64,000 nt of DNA, taken from NCBI RefSeq assembly GCF_000001735.4, contig NC_003075.7, forward strand, positions 15,253,001-15,317,000, read 5' to 3'. The stretch is from Arabidopsis thaliana (Eukaryota; Streptophyta; Magnoliopsida; Brassicales; Brassicaceae). The translations under genes and the position numbers were made by a program. This document shows positions 11,145 through 24,219 of this stretch, one piece after another; the stretch's first letter is position 1; the number at the start of each line of letters is the position of its first letter. The notes beneath the pieces are model-generated. The model made no database searches. It was not told where the DNA came from and was given only the letters and a program-made list of their open reading frames with translations.

Positions 11145-14100
11145 ATGGACAAATCTAGTACCATGCTTGTTCACTATGACAAAGGGACTCCAGCAGTTGC
11201 TAATGAGATTAAAGAAGCTCTCGAAGGAAATGATGTTGAAGCTAAAGTTGATGCCATGAAGAAGGCAATTATGCTTTTGCTGAATGGTGAAACCATTCCT
11301 CAGCTTTTCATAACCATTATAAGATATGTGCTACCTTCTGAGGACCACACAATCCAAAAGCTTCTGTTGCTGTACCTGGAGCTGATTGAAAAGACTGATT
11401 CTAAGGGGAAGGTGTTACCTGAAATGATTTTGATATGCCAGAATCTTCGTAATAACCTTCAGCATCCTAATGAGTACATCCGTGGAGTGACACTGAGGTT
11501 TCTCTGCCGGATGAAGGAGACTGAAATTGTGGAGCCTTTAACTCCATCAGTGTTACAAAATCTGGAGCATCGCCATCCATTTGTTCGCAGGAATGCCATT
11601 CTGGCCATCATGTCGATATATAAGCTTCCACAAGGCGACCAACTCTTTGTGGATGCGCCTGAAATGATCGAGAAAGTTCTATCAACCGAACAAGATCCTT
11701 CTGCCAAGAGAAATGCATTTCTAATGCTCTTTACCTGTGCTGAAGAACGTGCAGTGAATTATCTTCTGAGCAATGTTGACAAGGTTTCAGACTGGAATGA
11801 ATCACTTCAGATGGTGGTGCTGGAGTTGATTCGAAGTGTGTGTAAGACTAAACCAGCAGAGAAGGGGAAATATATTAAGATTATTATTTCTCTGTTAAGT
11901 GCTACTTCTTCTGCAGTTATCTATGAATGTGCTGGGACACTTGTTTCTCTCTCATCTGCCCCTACTGCGATTCGGGCTGCTGCCAACACCTACTGCCAAC
12001 TTCTTCTTTCTCAGAGTGACAACAATGTGAAGCTTATTTTACTCGATCGGTTGTATGAGCTTAAGACATTGCACAGAGATATCATGGTTGAGTTGATAAT
12101 AGATGTGCTCAGAGCACTCTCAAGCCCAAACCTTGATATCCGCAGGAAGACGCTTGACATTTCCCTTGACTTGATTACCCATCATAATATCAATGAGGTC
12201 GTTCAAATGTTGAAGAAAGAAGTTGTGAAGACACAGAGTGGAGAACTTGAGAAGAATGGGGAGTACAGACAAATGCTTATTCAAGCCATCCACGCTTGTG
12301 CAGTGAAGTTCCCCGAAGTTGCAAGCACAGTGGTCCACCTTCTGATGGACTTCTTGGGAGATAGCAATGTGGCTTCAGCTCTTGACGTGGTTGTTTTTGT
12401 TAGAGAGATAATAGAAACAAATCCCAAGTTAAGAGTTTCAATCATCACAAGGTTATTGGACACGTTCTATCAGATCCGAGCAGGAAAGGTCTGCCCTTGT
12501 GCCCTTTGGATAATTGGGGAGTATTGCCTATCACTTTCGGAAGTTGAGAGTGGCATTTCAACTATCACGCAATGCCTTGGCGAATTACCATTTTACTCTG
12601 TTTCTGAGGAGTCTGAGCCAACTGAGACATCAAAGAAGATTCAGCCTACCTCTTCTGCCATGGTGTCCTCTAGAAAGCCAGTGATTCTTGCTGATGGAAC
12701 TTATGCTACCCAAAGCGCAGCCTCTGAAACCACATTCTCCTCACCTACAGTTGTTCAAGGATCACTGACTTCTGGAAATTTGAGAGCACTGCTACTAACT
12801 GGTGATTTTTTCCTCGGAGCAGTGGTTGCTTGCACGTTGACCAAACTTGTTCTTAGGTTAGAAGAGGTTCAGTCTTCTAAAACTGAAGTAAATAAGACAG
12901 TCACACAGGCTTTGTTGATCATGGTTTCTATGTTGCAACTTGGGCAATCTCCTGTTTCTCCACACCCTATTGATAATGATTCGTATGAGAGGATTGTGTT
13001 GTGCATAAAATTGCTTTGCCATAGGAATGATGAGATGAAAAAGATATGGTTAGAATCCTGCCGCCAGAGTTTTGTCAAGATGATTTCTGAAAAACAGCTT
13101 AGAGAGATGGAGGAACTGAAGGCGAAGACCCAAACAACGCATGCTCAACCTGATGATCTAATTGACTTCTTCCATCTAAAGAGTCGGAAGGTATTATTAC
13201 TTCCTAAGCTTCCCTTTGCTTTATTGGGTTTTTTTTTCCATATGAGTTTTCCTTTTCAATCTGTTCAGTTCTGTTACGTTGGTGTCTACTTTTTCTTACA
13301 GTTCATATCCAATTTTTTTTTTCGCATTCTCAAAGAAAGTTCGAAAGTTGATAGTGGCATGTTATGTTTATTTATTTCGGTCAGTAGTTGAAATTACTGA
13401 CGATAAGTTTCTTTCAGGGAATGAGTCAACTTGAGTTGGAAGACCAAGTACAAGATGACCTAAAGCGTGCAACTGGAGAATTCACCAAGGACGAGAACGA
13501 TGCTAACAAACTTAACCGCATTCTTCAACTCACAGGATTCAGTGACCCAGTCTATGCTGAAGCATATGTGACGGTACACCATTATGATATTGCTCTTGAA
13601 GTTACAGTAATCAACCGAACCAAGGAAACCCTTCAGAACTTGTGCTTGGAGTTAGCAACCATGGGTGATCTCAAACTTGTTGAGCGTCCTCAGAACTACA
13701 GTCTGGCACCTGAAAGAAGCATGCAGATTAAAGCAAACATCAAGGTGTCGTCCACAGAGACGGGAGTCATATTCGGGAACATCGTCTATGAGACATCAAA
13801 TGTAATGGAGCGAAACGTCGTTGTTCTTAATGACATACACATTGATATCATGGACTATATCTCCCCTGCTGTGTGTTCAGAGGTTGCTTTCAGAACTATG
13901 TGGGCAGAGTTCGAATGGGAAAACAAGGTAATTTATTGAAACCTTTTATAGTTGTACCTTCTTTTCGTATGTTTGTTGGAGTTTGGTATAACCAATTCCT
14001 GTTGTATTCTTTATGTCAGGTTGCTGTGAACACCACAATACAAAACGAAAGAGAATTCCTCGACCACATTATCAAATCTACAAACATGAAATGTCTCACT

Positions 14101-14384
14101 GCTCCGTAAGTGTAAATTCTTCTTTCATCCTGTAGAAACGAAAAACTCTTCTTACTAATTAATACTTCTTTACTTGCAGATCCGCAATAGAAGGCGAATG
14201 TGGATTCCTTGCAGCAAACTTATACGCAAAAAGTGTATTTGGTGAGGATGCTCTTGTGAATGTGAGTATTGAGAAGCAAACGGATGGAGCATTGAGTGGT
14301 TACATAAGGATAAGGAGCAAGACGCAAGGGATTGCCCTAAGTCTTGGGGACAAAATCACCCTCAAACAAAAGGGTAGTAGCTGA
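11145..14384 (+). CDS. beta1-COP: Coatomer subunit beta, copy 1
   Basis: Four exons, 11145-13190, 13418-13927, 14020-14105 and 14180-14384, join to 948 residues. Residues about 20-540 are an adaptin-N/HEAT-like solenoid (for example [17 protein letters not shown] and [20 protein letters not shown]), followed by a variable Ser/Thr linker with [16 protein letters not shown], and the C-terminal beta-COP appendage domains starting near [20 protein letters not shown]. The product is a core subunit of the COPI coat that drives Golgi-to-ER and intra-Golgi vesicle traffic. The first exon would read on past its splice donor for about 65 codons, so a run-on product from intron retention is possible but looks non-functional. 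It differs from copy 2 at 10 residues by my comparison. Corresponds to AT4G31480 from memory. Confidence 0.96.
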
Positions 14385-15325
14385 GGTTAGCTAATCTTTT
14401 CAAAACATATTCTATTTCTCGATTAATACATGTTTTAATCCTTAAACCGCAATTGGTCTAAATTTCAGTACCATACCGATGATTTCTCACAGTGGCGTGC
14501 AAAGGTAACAGGTTTAGACTACGTACGTTTCTCTTGAGCAATTATCGTTGGTTGAATCTGCTTATTATATGGAGGGAGGAGGCGTTCAAGGGTATATGTA
14601 AAAAGAGTAATTGGCTATCGTTCTTACTTAACCGGTATATTTTCTGGTATGGTACCGATGGATTTCTTCATCTCATATGGCAGTGTGTTTTTTACTGTAC
14701 TAGACGATTTTGTTTTATTTGTAATGCTTTTTCTTCTATAATGTCGTTTGTTGAGGACTTTAAACCGTGAACTTTATGATATTGTAGATTTCAAAGCTAC
14801 ATTTGGTTTGCTCCATTTTAGAACTCGTCATTTCAGATTTGATCTCTATTCTTTTCTTTCATATGCATTTGAAGTGAACTATTCAATTGTCAAAGCTAGA
14901 CTTTAATTTGCTAGTAGCTATATAATACGGGTTATGTTAGCAAGTAAGTTGTAATGAAACGCATGTATTAATATGGACCATATTCAAAATCTACAAGCCA
15001 AAGAAACCAATTGCTTCACAACCAAACCCATAACATTTGATTCTTACAGCCTTTTCTATTCTCAAGAAAACCAAGCAATAATTTTTAAGCAAAATTTAAT
15101 AATCTTAAATCACTTGCCTCAAGGTACCAAGGGACGATCACATACACATTCGCGTAACTAGATATCGCTAACATCATTAGACAAGAAAATACTAGACGCG
15201 AGTAGAAGAGGAAAGATCCAAATACATCATCTTCTATCATAAAATCATCCATCTCTAACCGAAAGTTGGAGCACGTTTCAAGGAAAAACTGACATAATTC
15301 CTAATTACGCTCACTTTTAAAAGTT
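14385..15325. other. 3' flank of beta-COP copy 1 and unique spacer
   Basis: 14385-14870 is the duplicated 3' flank, including a leader-like GAGG/TTTAGGCTACG stretch shared with copy 2. About 14870-15325 has no counterpart beside copy 2 and is the only unique DNA between the two units. I see no gene in it; a 62-residue frame at 14973 looks like chance. Confidence 0.5.
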
Positions 15326-16459
15326 TGGGGTCGTTTTGGAAACAATAAAAAAGTAGGGGCTATGCTTTCTCAACTTCTATTGGACTGGGCTTGTCAACAA
15401 TCAATATTTGGGCCTGCGAGGTTGACTCGCTTCTTTCCGTTCTTCGTTTTCCAAACAGAAGGAAAAAAAACTAAAAAACAAAATCGGATTTGGAGGAGTA
15501 AACACAAGGGAAGACGAATCCACGATAATATTAAGGACATTTCATAATCTCTCACTTTGTGCGAGTGTTTTTTTTTCCGAGATCCAAAATCTTCTAACGG
15601 ATCCAAAGCTTTGTTACTCCGTGGATCTCCTACCTTGAGGTTCGTCTCTATCTGTTAAACTTGCGACTCAGATTTCGTAGAGATCGATCCCACTTTTGCT
15701 TTTCCTTTGTGAAAATCTACAATGTTCAATATTCTCTGGCGTTCTTTGCTTGATCTCGTTGAATATTGATCCGATCCCGGTAGGCAAACGATTTTCATGT
15801 TTGTGCAGCTGAGTGAGACTGCGAACTATGTAGATTCCATTGTTTGTTCATCAAATCTGGGGAGATATATTGCATTTGTGATATGAACTTTGGTTGATCC
15901 GAAGCTTTTTTATTATTCGATTTTATGTTAATGTTTTGGTCGTAGTTGTAGTAAAAGTGATGTGTATTGCTGGATCTGAGGATTTGAATTTGTCAATGTC
16001 TTGCATCTTTGGGTCGTTGATTAGACATTACCGAATATTCTTCAGCGATTATGATGCTTTCTCATATACCGTGGATTTGAGAACATAGATGCTTTCTTCA
16101 TTGTACTGAAATATATGTAGAGAGGTGTAGATTATTATTGCTGAGTAGTATTATGGGGATACTCTGAAACTTCTTGTTTAGAACTTACTCGAGCAGTGAT
16201 GAAGATACTAGTAAGGTGCTTATACTAACTTAGTAATTAAAAGAAAATTCTTAAAATTTTGGATATATTGATTGTTACCTGTGATCTATACTACTTCATT
16301 TTATCTTTAAATCGATTTTCAGTATTTTAGGTTCCTATTCTCTATTCGCTTTGAATTTCTTATGTTAACATAGGTACACTTGTTCTTGCATGATTTTTCC
16401 TTTTCATATGAGCTCACAATTTTATTTTATTTTTCACTCTTTGTGCAGCACCTGAAAAG
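15326..16459 (+). promoter_or_regulatory. Promoter, leader and 5'UTR intron of beta-COP copy 2
   Basis: TGGGCT at 15386-15391 and TGGGCC at 15409-15414 repeat the element pair of copy 1. The leader donor is at the CTTGAG|GTTCGT near 15641 and the acceptor is the TGTGCAG about 11 bases before the ATG at 16460. Confidence 0.55.
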
Positions 16460-19400
16460 ATGGACAAATCTAGTACCATGCTTGTTCACTATGACAAAGG
16501 GACTCCAGCAGTTGCTAATGAGATTAAAGAAGCTCTCGAAGGAAATGATGTTGAAGCTAAAGTTGATGCCATGAAGAAGGCAATTATGCTTTTGCTGAAT
16601 GGTGAAACCATTCCTCAGCTTTTCATTACCATTATAAGATATGTGCTGCCTTCTGAAGACCACACCATCCAAAAGCTTCTGTTGCTGTACCTGGAGCTGA
16701 TTGAAAAGACAGATTCGAAGGGGAAGGTGTTGCCTGAAATGATTTTGATATGCCAGAATCTTCGTAATAACCTTCAGCATCCGAATGAGTACATCCGTGG
16801 AGTGACACTGAGGTTTCTCTGTCGGATGAAGGAGACTGAAATAGTGGAACCTTTGACTCCATCAGTGTTACAAAATCTGGAGCATCGCCATCCATTTGTT
16901 CGCAGGAATGCAATTCTGGCAATCATGTCGATATATAAACTTCCACATGGCGACCAACTCTTCGTGGATGCACCTGAAATGATCGAGAAAGTTCTATCAA
17001 CAGAACAAGATCCTTCTGCCAAGAGAAATGCATTTCTAATGCTCTTTACCTGTGCCGAAGAACGTGCAGTGAATTATCTTCTGAGCAATGTTGACAAGGT
17101 TTCAGACTGGAATGAATCACTTCAGATGGTGGTGCTGGAGCTGATTCGAAGTGTGTGTAAGACTAAACCAGCGGAGAAGGGAAAATATATTAAAATTATT
17201 ATTTCTCTGTTAAGTGCTACTTCTTCTGCAGTTATCTATGAATGTGCTGGGACACTTGTTTCTCTCTCATCTGCCCCTACTGCTATTCGAGCTGCTGCCA
17301 ACACCTACTGCCAACTTCTTCTTTCTCAGAGTGACAACAATGTGAAGCTTATCTTGCTCGATCGGTTGTATGAGCTTAAGACATTGCACAGAGATATCAT
17401 GGTTGAGCTGATAATCGATGTGCTCAGAGCACTCTCAAGCCCAAACCTTGATATCCGCAGGAAGACACTTGACATTGCCCTTGACTTGATTACCCATCAT
17501 AATATTAATGAAGTCGTTCAAATGTTGAAGAAAGAAGTTGTGAAGACACAGAGTGGAGAACTTGAGAAGAATGGAGAGTACAGGCAAATGCTTATTCAAG
17601 CCATCCATGCTTGTGCAGTTAAGTTCCCCGAAGTTGCAAGCACAGTGGTCCATCTTCTGATGGATTTCCTGGGAGATAGCAACGTGGCTTCAGCTCTTGA
17701 CGTGGTTGTTTTCGTTAGAGAGATAATAGAAACAAATCCCAAGTTGAGAGTTTCAATCATCACCAGGTTGTTGGACACGTTCTATCAGATCCGTGCAGGA
17801 AAGGTCTGCCCTTGTGCACTTTGGATCATTGGTGAGTATTGCCTATCACTTTCAGAAGTTGAGAGTGGCATTTCAACTATTACACAATGCCTTGGCGAAT
17901 TACCATTTTACTCTGTTTCTGAGGAGTCTGAGCCAACTGAGACATCAAAGAAGATTCAGCCTACCTCTTCTGCCATGGTGTCCTCTAGAAAGCCAGTTAT
18001 TCTTGCTGATGGAACTTATGCTACACAAAGCGCAGCCTCTGAAACCACATTCTCCTCGCCTACAGTTGTTCAAGGATCACTGACTTCTGGAAATTTGAGG
18101 GCACTCCTTCTAACTGGTGATTTTTTCCTCGGAGCTGTGGTTGCTTGCACGTTGACCAAACTTGTTCTTAGGTTGGAAGAGGTTCAGTCTTCCAAAACTG
18201 AAGTAAACAAGACAGTATCACAGGCTTTGCTAATCATGGTTTCTATTTTGCAACTTGGGCAATCTCCTGTTTCTCCACACCCTATTGATAATGATTCGTA
18301 TGAGCGGATTATGTTGTGCATAAAATTGCTTTGCCATAGGAATGTTGAGATGAAAAAGATATGGTTGGAATCCTGCCGCCAGAGTTTTGTCAAGATGATT
18401 TCTGAAAAACAGCTTAGAGAGATGGAGGAACTGAAGGCAAAGACCCAAACAACTCATGCTCAACCGGATGATCTAATTGACTTCTTCCATCTAAAGAGTC
18501 GGAAGGTAATATTATTATTTTCTAAGCTTTCCCTCGCTTTATTGTGTGTTCTTTTCCTTATGATTTTCCTTCGCACTCTGTTTAGTTTTTATCTGCTTTC
18601 TCTTACAGTTCATATCCGATTTTTTCTCCATTTTTAAAGAAAGATGGCAAAAGTATATAATGGCATGTTATGTTTATTTCTTTTGGTCTGTAGATGAGCT
18701 TACTGATGATAAATTTCTTTCAGGGAATGAGTCAACTTGAGTTGGAAGACCAGGTACAAGATGACCTAAAGCGTGCAACTGGAGAATTCACCAAGGACGA
18801 GAACGATGCTAACAAACTTAACCGCATTCTTCAACTCACAGGATTCAGTGACCCAGTCTATGCTGAAGCATATGTAACGGTACACCATTATGATATTGCT
18901 CTTGAAGTTACAGTAATCAACCGAACCAAGGAAACCCTTCAGAACTTGTGCTTGGAGTTAGCAACCATGGGTGATCTCAAACTTGTTGAGCGTCCTCAGA
19001 ACTATAGTCTGGCACCTGAAAGAAGCATGCAGATTAAAGCAAACATCAAGGTCTCGTCCACAGAGACAGGAGTCATATTCGGGAACATCGTCTATGAGAC
19101 ATCAAATGTAATGGAGCGCAATGTTGTGGTTCTTAACGACATACACATTGATATCATGGACTATATCTCCCCTGCTGTGTGCTCAGAGGTTGCTTTCAGA
19201 ACTATGTGGGCAGAGTTTGAATGGGAAAACAAGGTAATTTACCGAAACCTTTTAAAAGTATTACCTTCTTTGTTTGTTTGTTTGTTAGATTTTGGTATAA
19301 CCATTGCCTGTTGTATTATTCATGTCAGGTTGCTGTGAACACCACAATTCAAAACGAAAGAGAATTCCTCGACCACATTATCAAATCCACAAACATGAAA

Positions 19401-19693
19401 TGTCTCACTGCTCCGTAAGTGTAAATTCTTCTTTCATCCTGTAGAAACGAAAAACTCGTCTTACTAATTAATACTTCTTTACTTGCAGATCTGCAATAGC
19501 AGGTGAATGTGGATTCCTTGCAGCAAACTTATATGCAAAAAGTGTGTTTGGTGAGGATGCTCTTGTGAATTTGAGTATTGAGAAGCAAACGGATGGAACA
19601 TTGAGTGGTTACATAAGGATAAGGAGCAAGACGCAAGGGATTGCTCTAAGTCTTGGAGACAAAATCACCCTCAAACAAAAGGGTGGTAGCTGA
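16460..19693 (+). CDS. beta2-COP: Coatomer subunit beta, copy 2
   Basis: Four exons, 16460-18505, 18724-19233, 19329-19414 and 19489-19693, join to 948 residues, the same length and phases as copy 1. Six differences fall in exon 1 (for example KLPHGD for KLPQGD, DIALDL for DISLDL, RNVE for RNDE), none in exons 2 and 3, and four in exon 4 (IAGE for IEGE, VNLS for VNVS, DGTL for DGAL, KGGS for KGSS). Both copies look fully functional, so COPI coats here could contain either isoform. Start and domains are as for copy 1. It converges with CYP83B1. Corresponds to AT4G31490 from memory. Confidence 0.96.
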
Positions 19694-20676
19694 GGTTAGC
19701 TAATCTTTTGGAAACATTTTCTATCTCTCAATGCAATCCATAAATGTTTGAATCCTTAAACTTTTAATTGGTCTAATTTTCATTACCATAACGATGATTT
19801 CTCACAGGCTTGGAATGATAGCGTGCAAGGTAAAAGGTAAAAGGTTTAGGCTACGTTTCTCTCTTGAGCAATTTTTCGTTGGTTGATTCTGTTTACTACA
19901 TGGAGAGAAGAGTCGTTTAAAGGATATGTAAAGAGTAATTTGTTATTATTCTTCCTAAGCCGGTATATTTTCCGGTATGGTACCGATGGATTCTTCCTCA
20001 ACCGGCTGTCTTTTTACAGTACTAGACGATTTTGTTTTATTTGTAATACTTTTTCTTCTATAATCTTGTTTATCGAGGAGACTGAACTGTTGAACGCGTT
20101 ATCAATAGTAGATTTCAAAGTTACATGGGTTTGTTCCATTTTAGACTCGTCATTTCATATACGATCTCTACTTCTGTTTTTTTTTTTCTTGCCTTTCGTG
20201 GTTCTCTCTTTTCGCAGAACAAAAGTTTTTCTTTTCCTACTTTTCTTTCGTATGTGACGTAGGACAACATATTGGCAAGATGCTATCCAAAGTCAAGTCT
20301 TCCACTACTTATCATTGTCAACGAAACTTCCTCATGTATTCATATTATTGTTTTTAGCAACATGTTGGTTTCTTCGTCATAAATTCATATTATTGTTTGT
20401 TAGCGACATGTTTTTGTTTTCTAGTCATATATTCACATTATAGATGTTTACTAAGATAGCTTAAAATATTGTAAACCAGAGGGAATATTAAAGGGACCCG
20501 AATATTAAACATCGGACTACTTTCTTTTCTAGTCCAAAAACAAGAGCACTGATACATTTTTATTCGTTAAAATGAGAACATAGTACTCATTAAAACAAAA
20601 AGGGATATTGCAATGAAAAATAACCATTGGTCACGCCATATCTACCAGCAGAAACGTCCTAATGATATATATAGCA
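19694..20676. other. Convergent 3' flanks of beta-COP copy 2 and CYP83B1
   Basis: 19694-20180 is the duplicated 3' flank. About 20325-20440 holds two to three imperfect copies of a ~55 base AT-rich segment (TATTCATATTATTGTTT...AGC(A/G)ACATG). No credible reading frame was found. Confidence 0.5.
20325..20445. repeat. Imperfect AT-rich tandem repeat
   Basis: Segments reading TATTCATATTATTGTTTTTAG, AATTCATATTATTGTTTGTTAG and TATTCACATTATAG start near 20337, 20383 and 20430, each followed (in the first two) by CAACATG or CGACATG and a T-rich stretch with TTCGTCAT or CTAGTCAT. The unit is about 50 bases and the last copy is partial. Confidence 0.5.
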
Positions 20677-22271
20677 TCAGATGTGTTTCGTTGGTGCAAG
20701 AACGAGGTGTTCTTTCTTGTGCATAGCGAGTCCAGTCATGACGTCCATCTTTATATCCTCTGGTTTAATCCCTTTAGGTAGACTCCAGTCAAATTTGTAG
20801 AGAAGGTTAGCGAAAGGTATCTCTACCATTGCAATCCCAAGATGCATGGCCGGGCACATTCTCCGGCCCGACCCGAAAGGTAGGAGCTCAAAATCTTGGC
20901 CCTTGAAGTCCACTCCTTTGTGCTCGTTCATGAACCTCTCTGGAATGAACTCATTAGGGTTGTCTCCCCACGCGGCTGTGTCACGAGAAACCGCCCATGC
21001 GTTCACCTGAATGATGGTCTTGGCCGGAATATCATAGCCACCTATCTTTGCGTCTGCGATAGTTTCTCTGTGTAGAAGAATGGGGATGACTGGTTCGAGC
21101 CGAAGAGACTCCTTGATGACTGCCTTTAGGTAAGGGAGATTAGGTATGTCTTCTTCAGAGACATATCCTTTGTCACCTATCACACTCCTCACTTCGTCTT
21201 GAGCTTTCTTCATTGCTTCAGGGTACTTAATAAGGTAAGTCATGGCCCATACCACCACTGCAGCCGCCGTGTCAGTTCCCGGCACAACAATATCCTGATG
21301 AAATTACAAACAAACCGAGTTAATAATAATATTGAGGTTTAACTAACTTAGAGAATTGCAATAAGGGTTAGATATATAGAGTTACGAACCAATATCATGG
21401 CCTTGACATTTTCGTGAGTGAATTTGATGGAGAAAGGTTGGTCTTTGTAGATCTGCATCAAAAGATCAATGAAACTCTCTGTTTCTTGTTTAGGGCGGTT
21501 AGGGTCAAGAGTCTCGTCTAGAAGTTCTTGAAGGTAAGTGTCAAGCTCCTTGAAAGCTTTCTTGAGACGTGCACTGAGACCAGTGAGGTTGTCAAGGAAT
21601 CCGAAATAAGGGAAAAGGTCGGAGAAAAACAGAGTGCCCAAAAGTGCTTGCGTCTCGTACAAGATATCTATGAATCTCTTCATCTCTGTGCCGTACTCAT
21701 TGTACCGTTTCCCAAAAGCTTGTCTACATACGACACAGTTAGTGAAAGACAAGAGAAGCTCACTTAGATCAACGGTGCCTGATTGATCAGCGGCTTTATA
21801 GATCTTGTCCATCATCCGTTGACACTCTTCTTCTCTAACCGGTCTGAAACTTGCGACACGGTTCGGGCTGAAGAGGTTCACCATACACATCTTCCTCATC
21901 TCACGGTAGTACGCGGTGTACTGTCCGAAACCAAGCTCACGGCCTTGATACGACATGGTTTGTTGCCCTTTCAAGAGAGGACGAGCGGTGAAGTTGAGGT
22001 CTTGAGTTTTGAGTAGCTCCTTGGCTAGCTCGGCCGAGGAGATCACCGCGAGGCGACGGCCACCGATTTTCATCGTGAAAATCGGGCCGTATAGCTTGGA
22101 GAGACGGAAAAGGAAGTGTTGGGGGTTGAATTTCTCCATCTGGTGAAGGTTTCCTATAATAGGAAGACCTTTTGGTCCCGGAGGTAACCGGAGAGATTTC
22201 TTGGTCGTGCTACGGAGGAAAAAGAAGGCTGCAGCCGCTACTAAACCGGCTATAATCAATAAGAGATCCAT
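20677..22271 (-). CDS. CYP83B1: Cytochrome P450 CYP83B1 (aldoxime-metabolising, indole glucosinolate pathway)
   Basis: Two exons, 22271-21390 and 21294-20677, join to 499 residues. Visible P450 parts: an N-terminal membrane anchor ([17 protein letters not shown]), the Pro-rich hinge [16 protein letters not shown]-helix [10 protein letters not shown] at about 299-308 next to the splice site, ExxR (ESLR, E356/R359), PERF, and the haem loop FGSGRRMCP with Cys441. The sequence is the one I know for CYP83B1/SUR2 (ATR4): ER-bound N-hydroxylation of indole-3-acetaldoxime, committing it to indole glucosinolates and away from auxin synthesis; loss gives auxin overproduction. The Brassicales-specific pathway supports the organism call. 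Single intron position is typical of A-type plant P450s. Corresponds to AT4G31500 from memory. Confidence 0.97.
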
Positions 22272-23327
22272 TTTTTTCTGTTTGACTTACTTAAGTCTTT
22301 GTGTTCGGATACTTTTCTACTTTGAATGATGATGTGGTTTATATAGCAAGACAAAAAGTTTTATTGGTTGGTTTGTTTTGGATTTTTTGACAGGTGACAG
22401 AATTTTCCCTTGTTTTTAAAACGTGATGTTAGTAGGTGGACTACTGGTTTTTGGAATTAAAAAATGTAACTTGGGTTACACAATAATACTGAAAGCGAGA
22501 TCGATGAAGAGTTGAAAATGTGAAGATATTGGATAAGAATATAACCTCTTGGTTTTGTTTTCTAAAAATATACTATAGAACAGTAAGTATATTATGAAGT
22601 AATAAAATATCATCAACTTGTTTTTTATAAATCTCATAAACTTTTGTTCATTTAGACATCATTCTTGATTTTTTTCTTTTTGAACTGATATGATCGATTT
22701 AAAAACAAAGCATAAAAAATGGTACTTTAGAAAAATTCCTAAAAATACCTATGAAATTTGAAGCGATCATTTTCTCCTATGCTATAACGTAAACTGAAAG
22801 AAAAAAAAAGTATACGTAACCAAAAAACTAAACTCTCAGTTTTTAAGTTTTCTAATTACTCTGTAGTCAATTTTTGTAGAAAAATATGTTCATATTTTTG
22901 CAGTTGAACAGTAGGTCACAGTGAGACAAATATTCTACTTCGTCAATCTAAGATGAATCGTACATAAATTCAACTCGGTAGAGAAAAAAAAAAAAGAGTA
23001 TTTCGGAGAACGAGCCTAAAGATGTCCCTATTGACTTCGCAGCCGCTATTGAAATTACTAAGCCGTCAATATTAACGACTTTGTTCTCATGCGGACATTA
23101 AAATTTATAGAACCAATCTCATGGGCTTACTAACAAATGTTAAGGTTGACAAGAAGTGTGACAAAAAAAATAAAAAGTCTACTTCGTTGAGAAAATTCAA
23201 AATATACAAACAGTCAAATTAATTTATTACAATTACACGTAAATTGGTTTCTGTCAAATCTTCCTCCAACTTATTTGTCAACGAAACTTTATCTACTCTT
23301 GGACAAAAGAAGAAGAATGATCATCGA
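22272..23327 (-). promoter_or_regulatory. CYP83B1 promoter region
   Basis: On the minus strand a TATA-type element (CTATATAAACC) lies at about 22337-22347, some 70 bases before the ATG at 22271. The rest is AT-rich. 22990-23320 should include the 3'UTR of the OXS3-like gene. No gene was seen. Confidence 0.55.
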
Positions 23328-24219
23328 TCATCGATCATCATCATCTTGAAAACTAGTTAAGCTAAAACAGCTCTTAGTCTGAGGAACCATAAAATCTCTA
23401 TGGTTCGTCATCTTCATCCTCTTCTCTTTCAGCTTACTAGTTTCATCATCACTGCTACTATCATCATCATCATCATCATCATTGAGTTTATGATCCTCGT
23501 TGTCAGATTCTTGCAATGCAAGCAACGGCATAGAATTAGGGTTAATTTTAGTGTAGATGCTGAAAGAAGACAAGGACGATCTTCTTCTTAGCTTATTAGC
23601 AATAAGCAATCTTCTTCTCTTGTTCAATGGACTCTCCACTTTCACCAAATCGTTTGTGTTACTCGCTTCCATTAAATTCCCAAACGATTTCGATTTCCCT
23701 ATGTAATGGTTTGATAATCCTCTCCTGTAACAAAAACCAAAACCTAAACCACATGACTAAACAAAAACACAACATGTAGTAATAACATTTAAACTGAGAA
23801 TCTAATAAGTAAGAAACAATTTCAACATCTTACAGATTCATCAATAAAATCAAACCCAAGAACATAAGAGAATCTAATGATTTACTTTATTCTTGTAATA
23901 AAATAAATCGATCGAATATATTCAGGTGTAGATAACAGAATAATTAGAAGATAATTAATAAAGAAACGTACTTAATCGGAAGAGAATCTTCCAAAGATGA
24001 ACTAAACGAATTGAGCCATCTTCCTTGTGATGACGAAACGGCGTCGTCTTCATCTTCCTCGTTTTCGCTGGTTTCTCCAACGGACGACGAACTCTCCGGC
24101 GGAGGAGATCTACCACATCTCCTCAAACCAATCCGGCTAGACAGAGACGCCGGTACGGCCTGATCATGCGTCGTGACGCTGCTACGATCCCTAAACGTAG
24201 AACCTACCAGAACCTCCAT
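23328..24219 (-). CDS. OXS3 (OXIDATIVE STRESS 3)-like acidic nuclear protein
   Basis: Two exons, 24219-23972 and 23724-23328, join with a codon split 2+1 to 214 residues. A Ser/Glu/Asp-rich stretch is followed by the conserved block [20 protein letters not shown] and [12 protein letters not shown] (about residues 67-100), which spans the intron and matches what I know of the OXS3/O3L family. A basic region ([17 protein letters not shown]) could be a nuclear localisation signal, and an Asp run (seven Asp encoded by a trinucleotide repeat near 23462-23482) sits near the C-terminus. OXS3 relatives are nuclear chromatin-associated stress tolerance factors; that role is inferred here. Corresponds to AT4G31510 from memory, which has been labelled centromere autoantigen B-like, probably because of its acidic runs. 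Confidence 0.78.

Larger units (their letters stand above)
10018..14870 (+). repeat. Tandem duplication unit 1 (entire beta-COP gene)
   Basis: This unit is closely similar to about 15326-20180. Similarity begins at the GGGGTCGTTTTGGAAACAAT motif (10018 and 15327), runs through the promoter, 5'UTR intron, all exons and introns, and ends in the 3' flank at a TTTGATCTCTATTC-like stretch near 14870 (ACGATCTCTACTTC near 20180). Both ATGs are 5,315 bases apart. Exons are nearly identical; introns and flanks have small indels. Confidence 0.85.
15326..20180 (+). repeat. Tandem duplication unit 2 (entire beta-COP gene)
   Basis: This is the second copy of the unit at 10018-14870, in direct orientation. 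Promoter motifs, 5'UTR intron, exon-intron boundaries and 3' flank are all retained, and all four coding exons have the same lengths (2046, 510, 86, 205 bases). The first coding intron differs slightly in length: 227 bases in copy 1, 218 in copy 2. Confidence 0.85.

Noticed and set aside
13191-13391. Beta-COP copy 1 as a 771-residue protein ending at 13391
   Set aside because: The extension is intron sequence; a GT donor at 13191 and an acceptor at 13417 restore the family C-terminus, as in copy 2.
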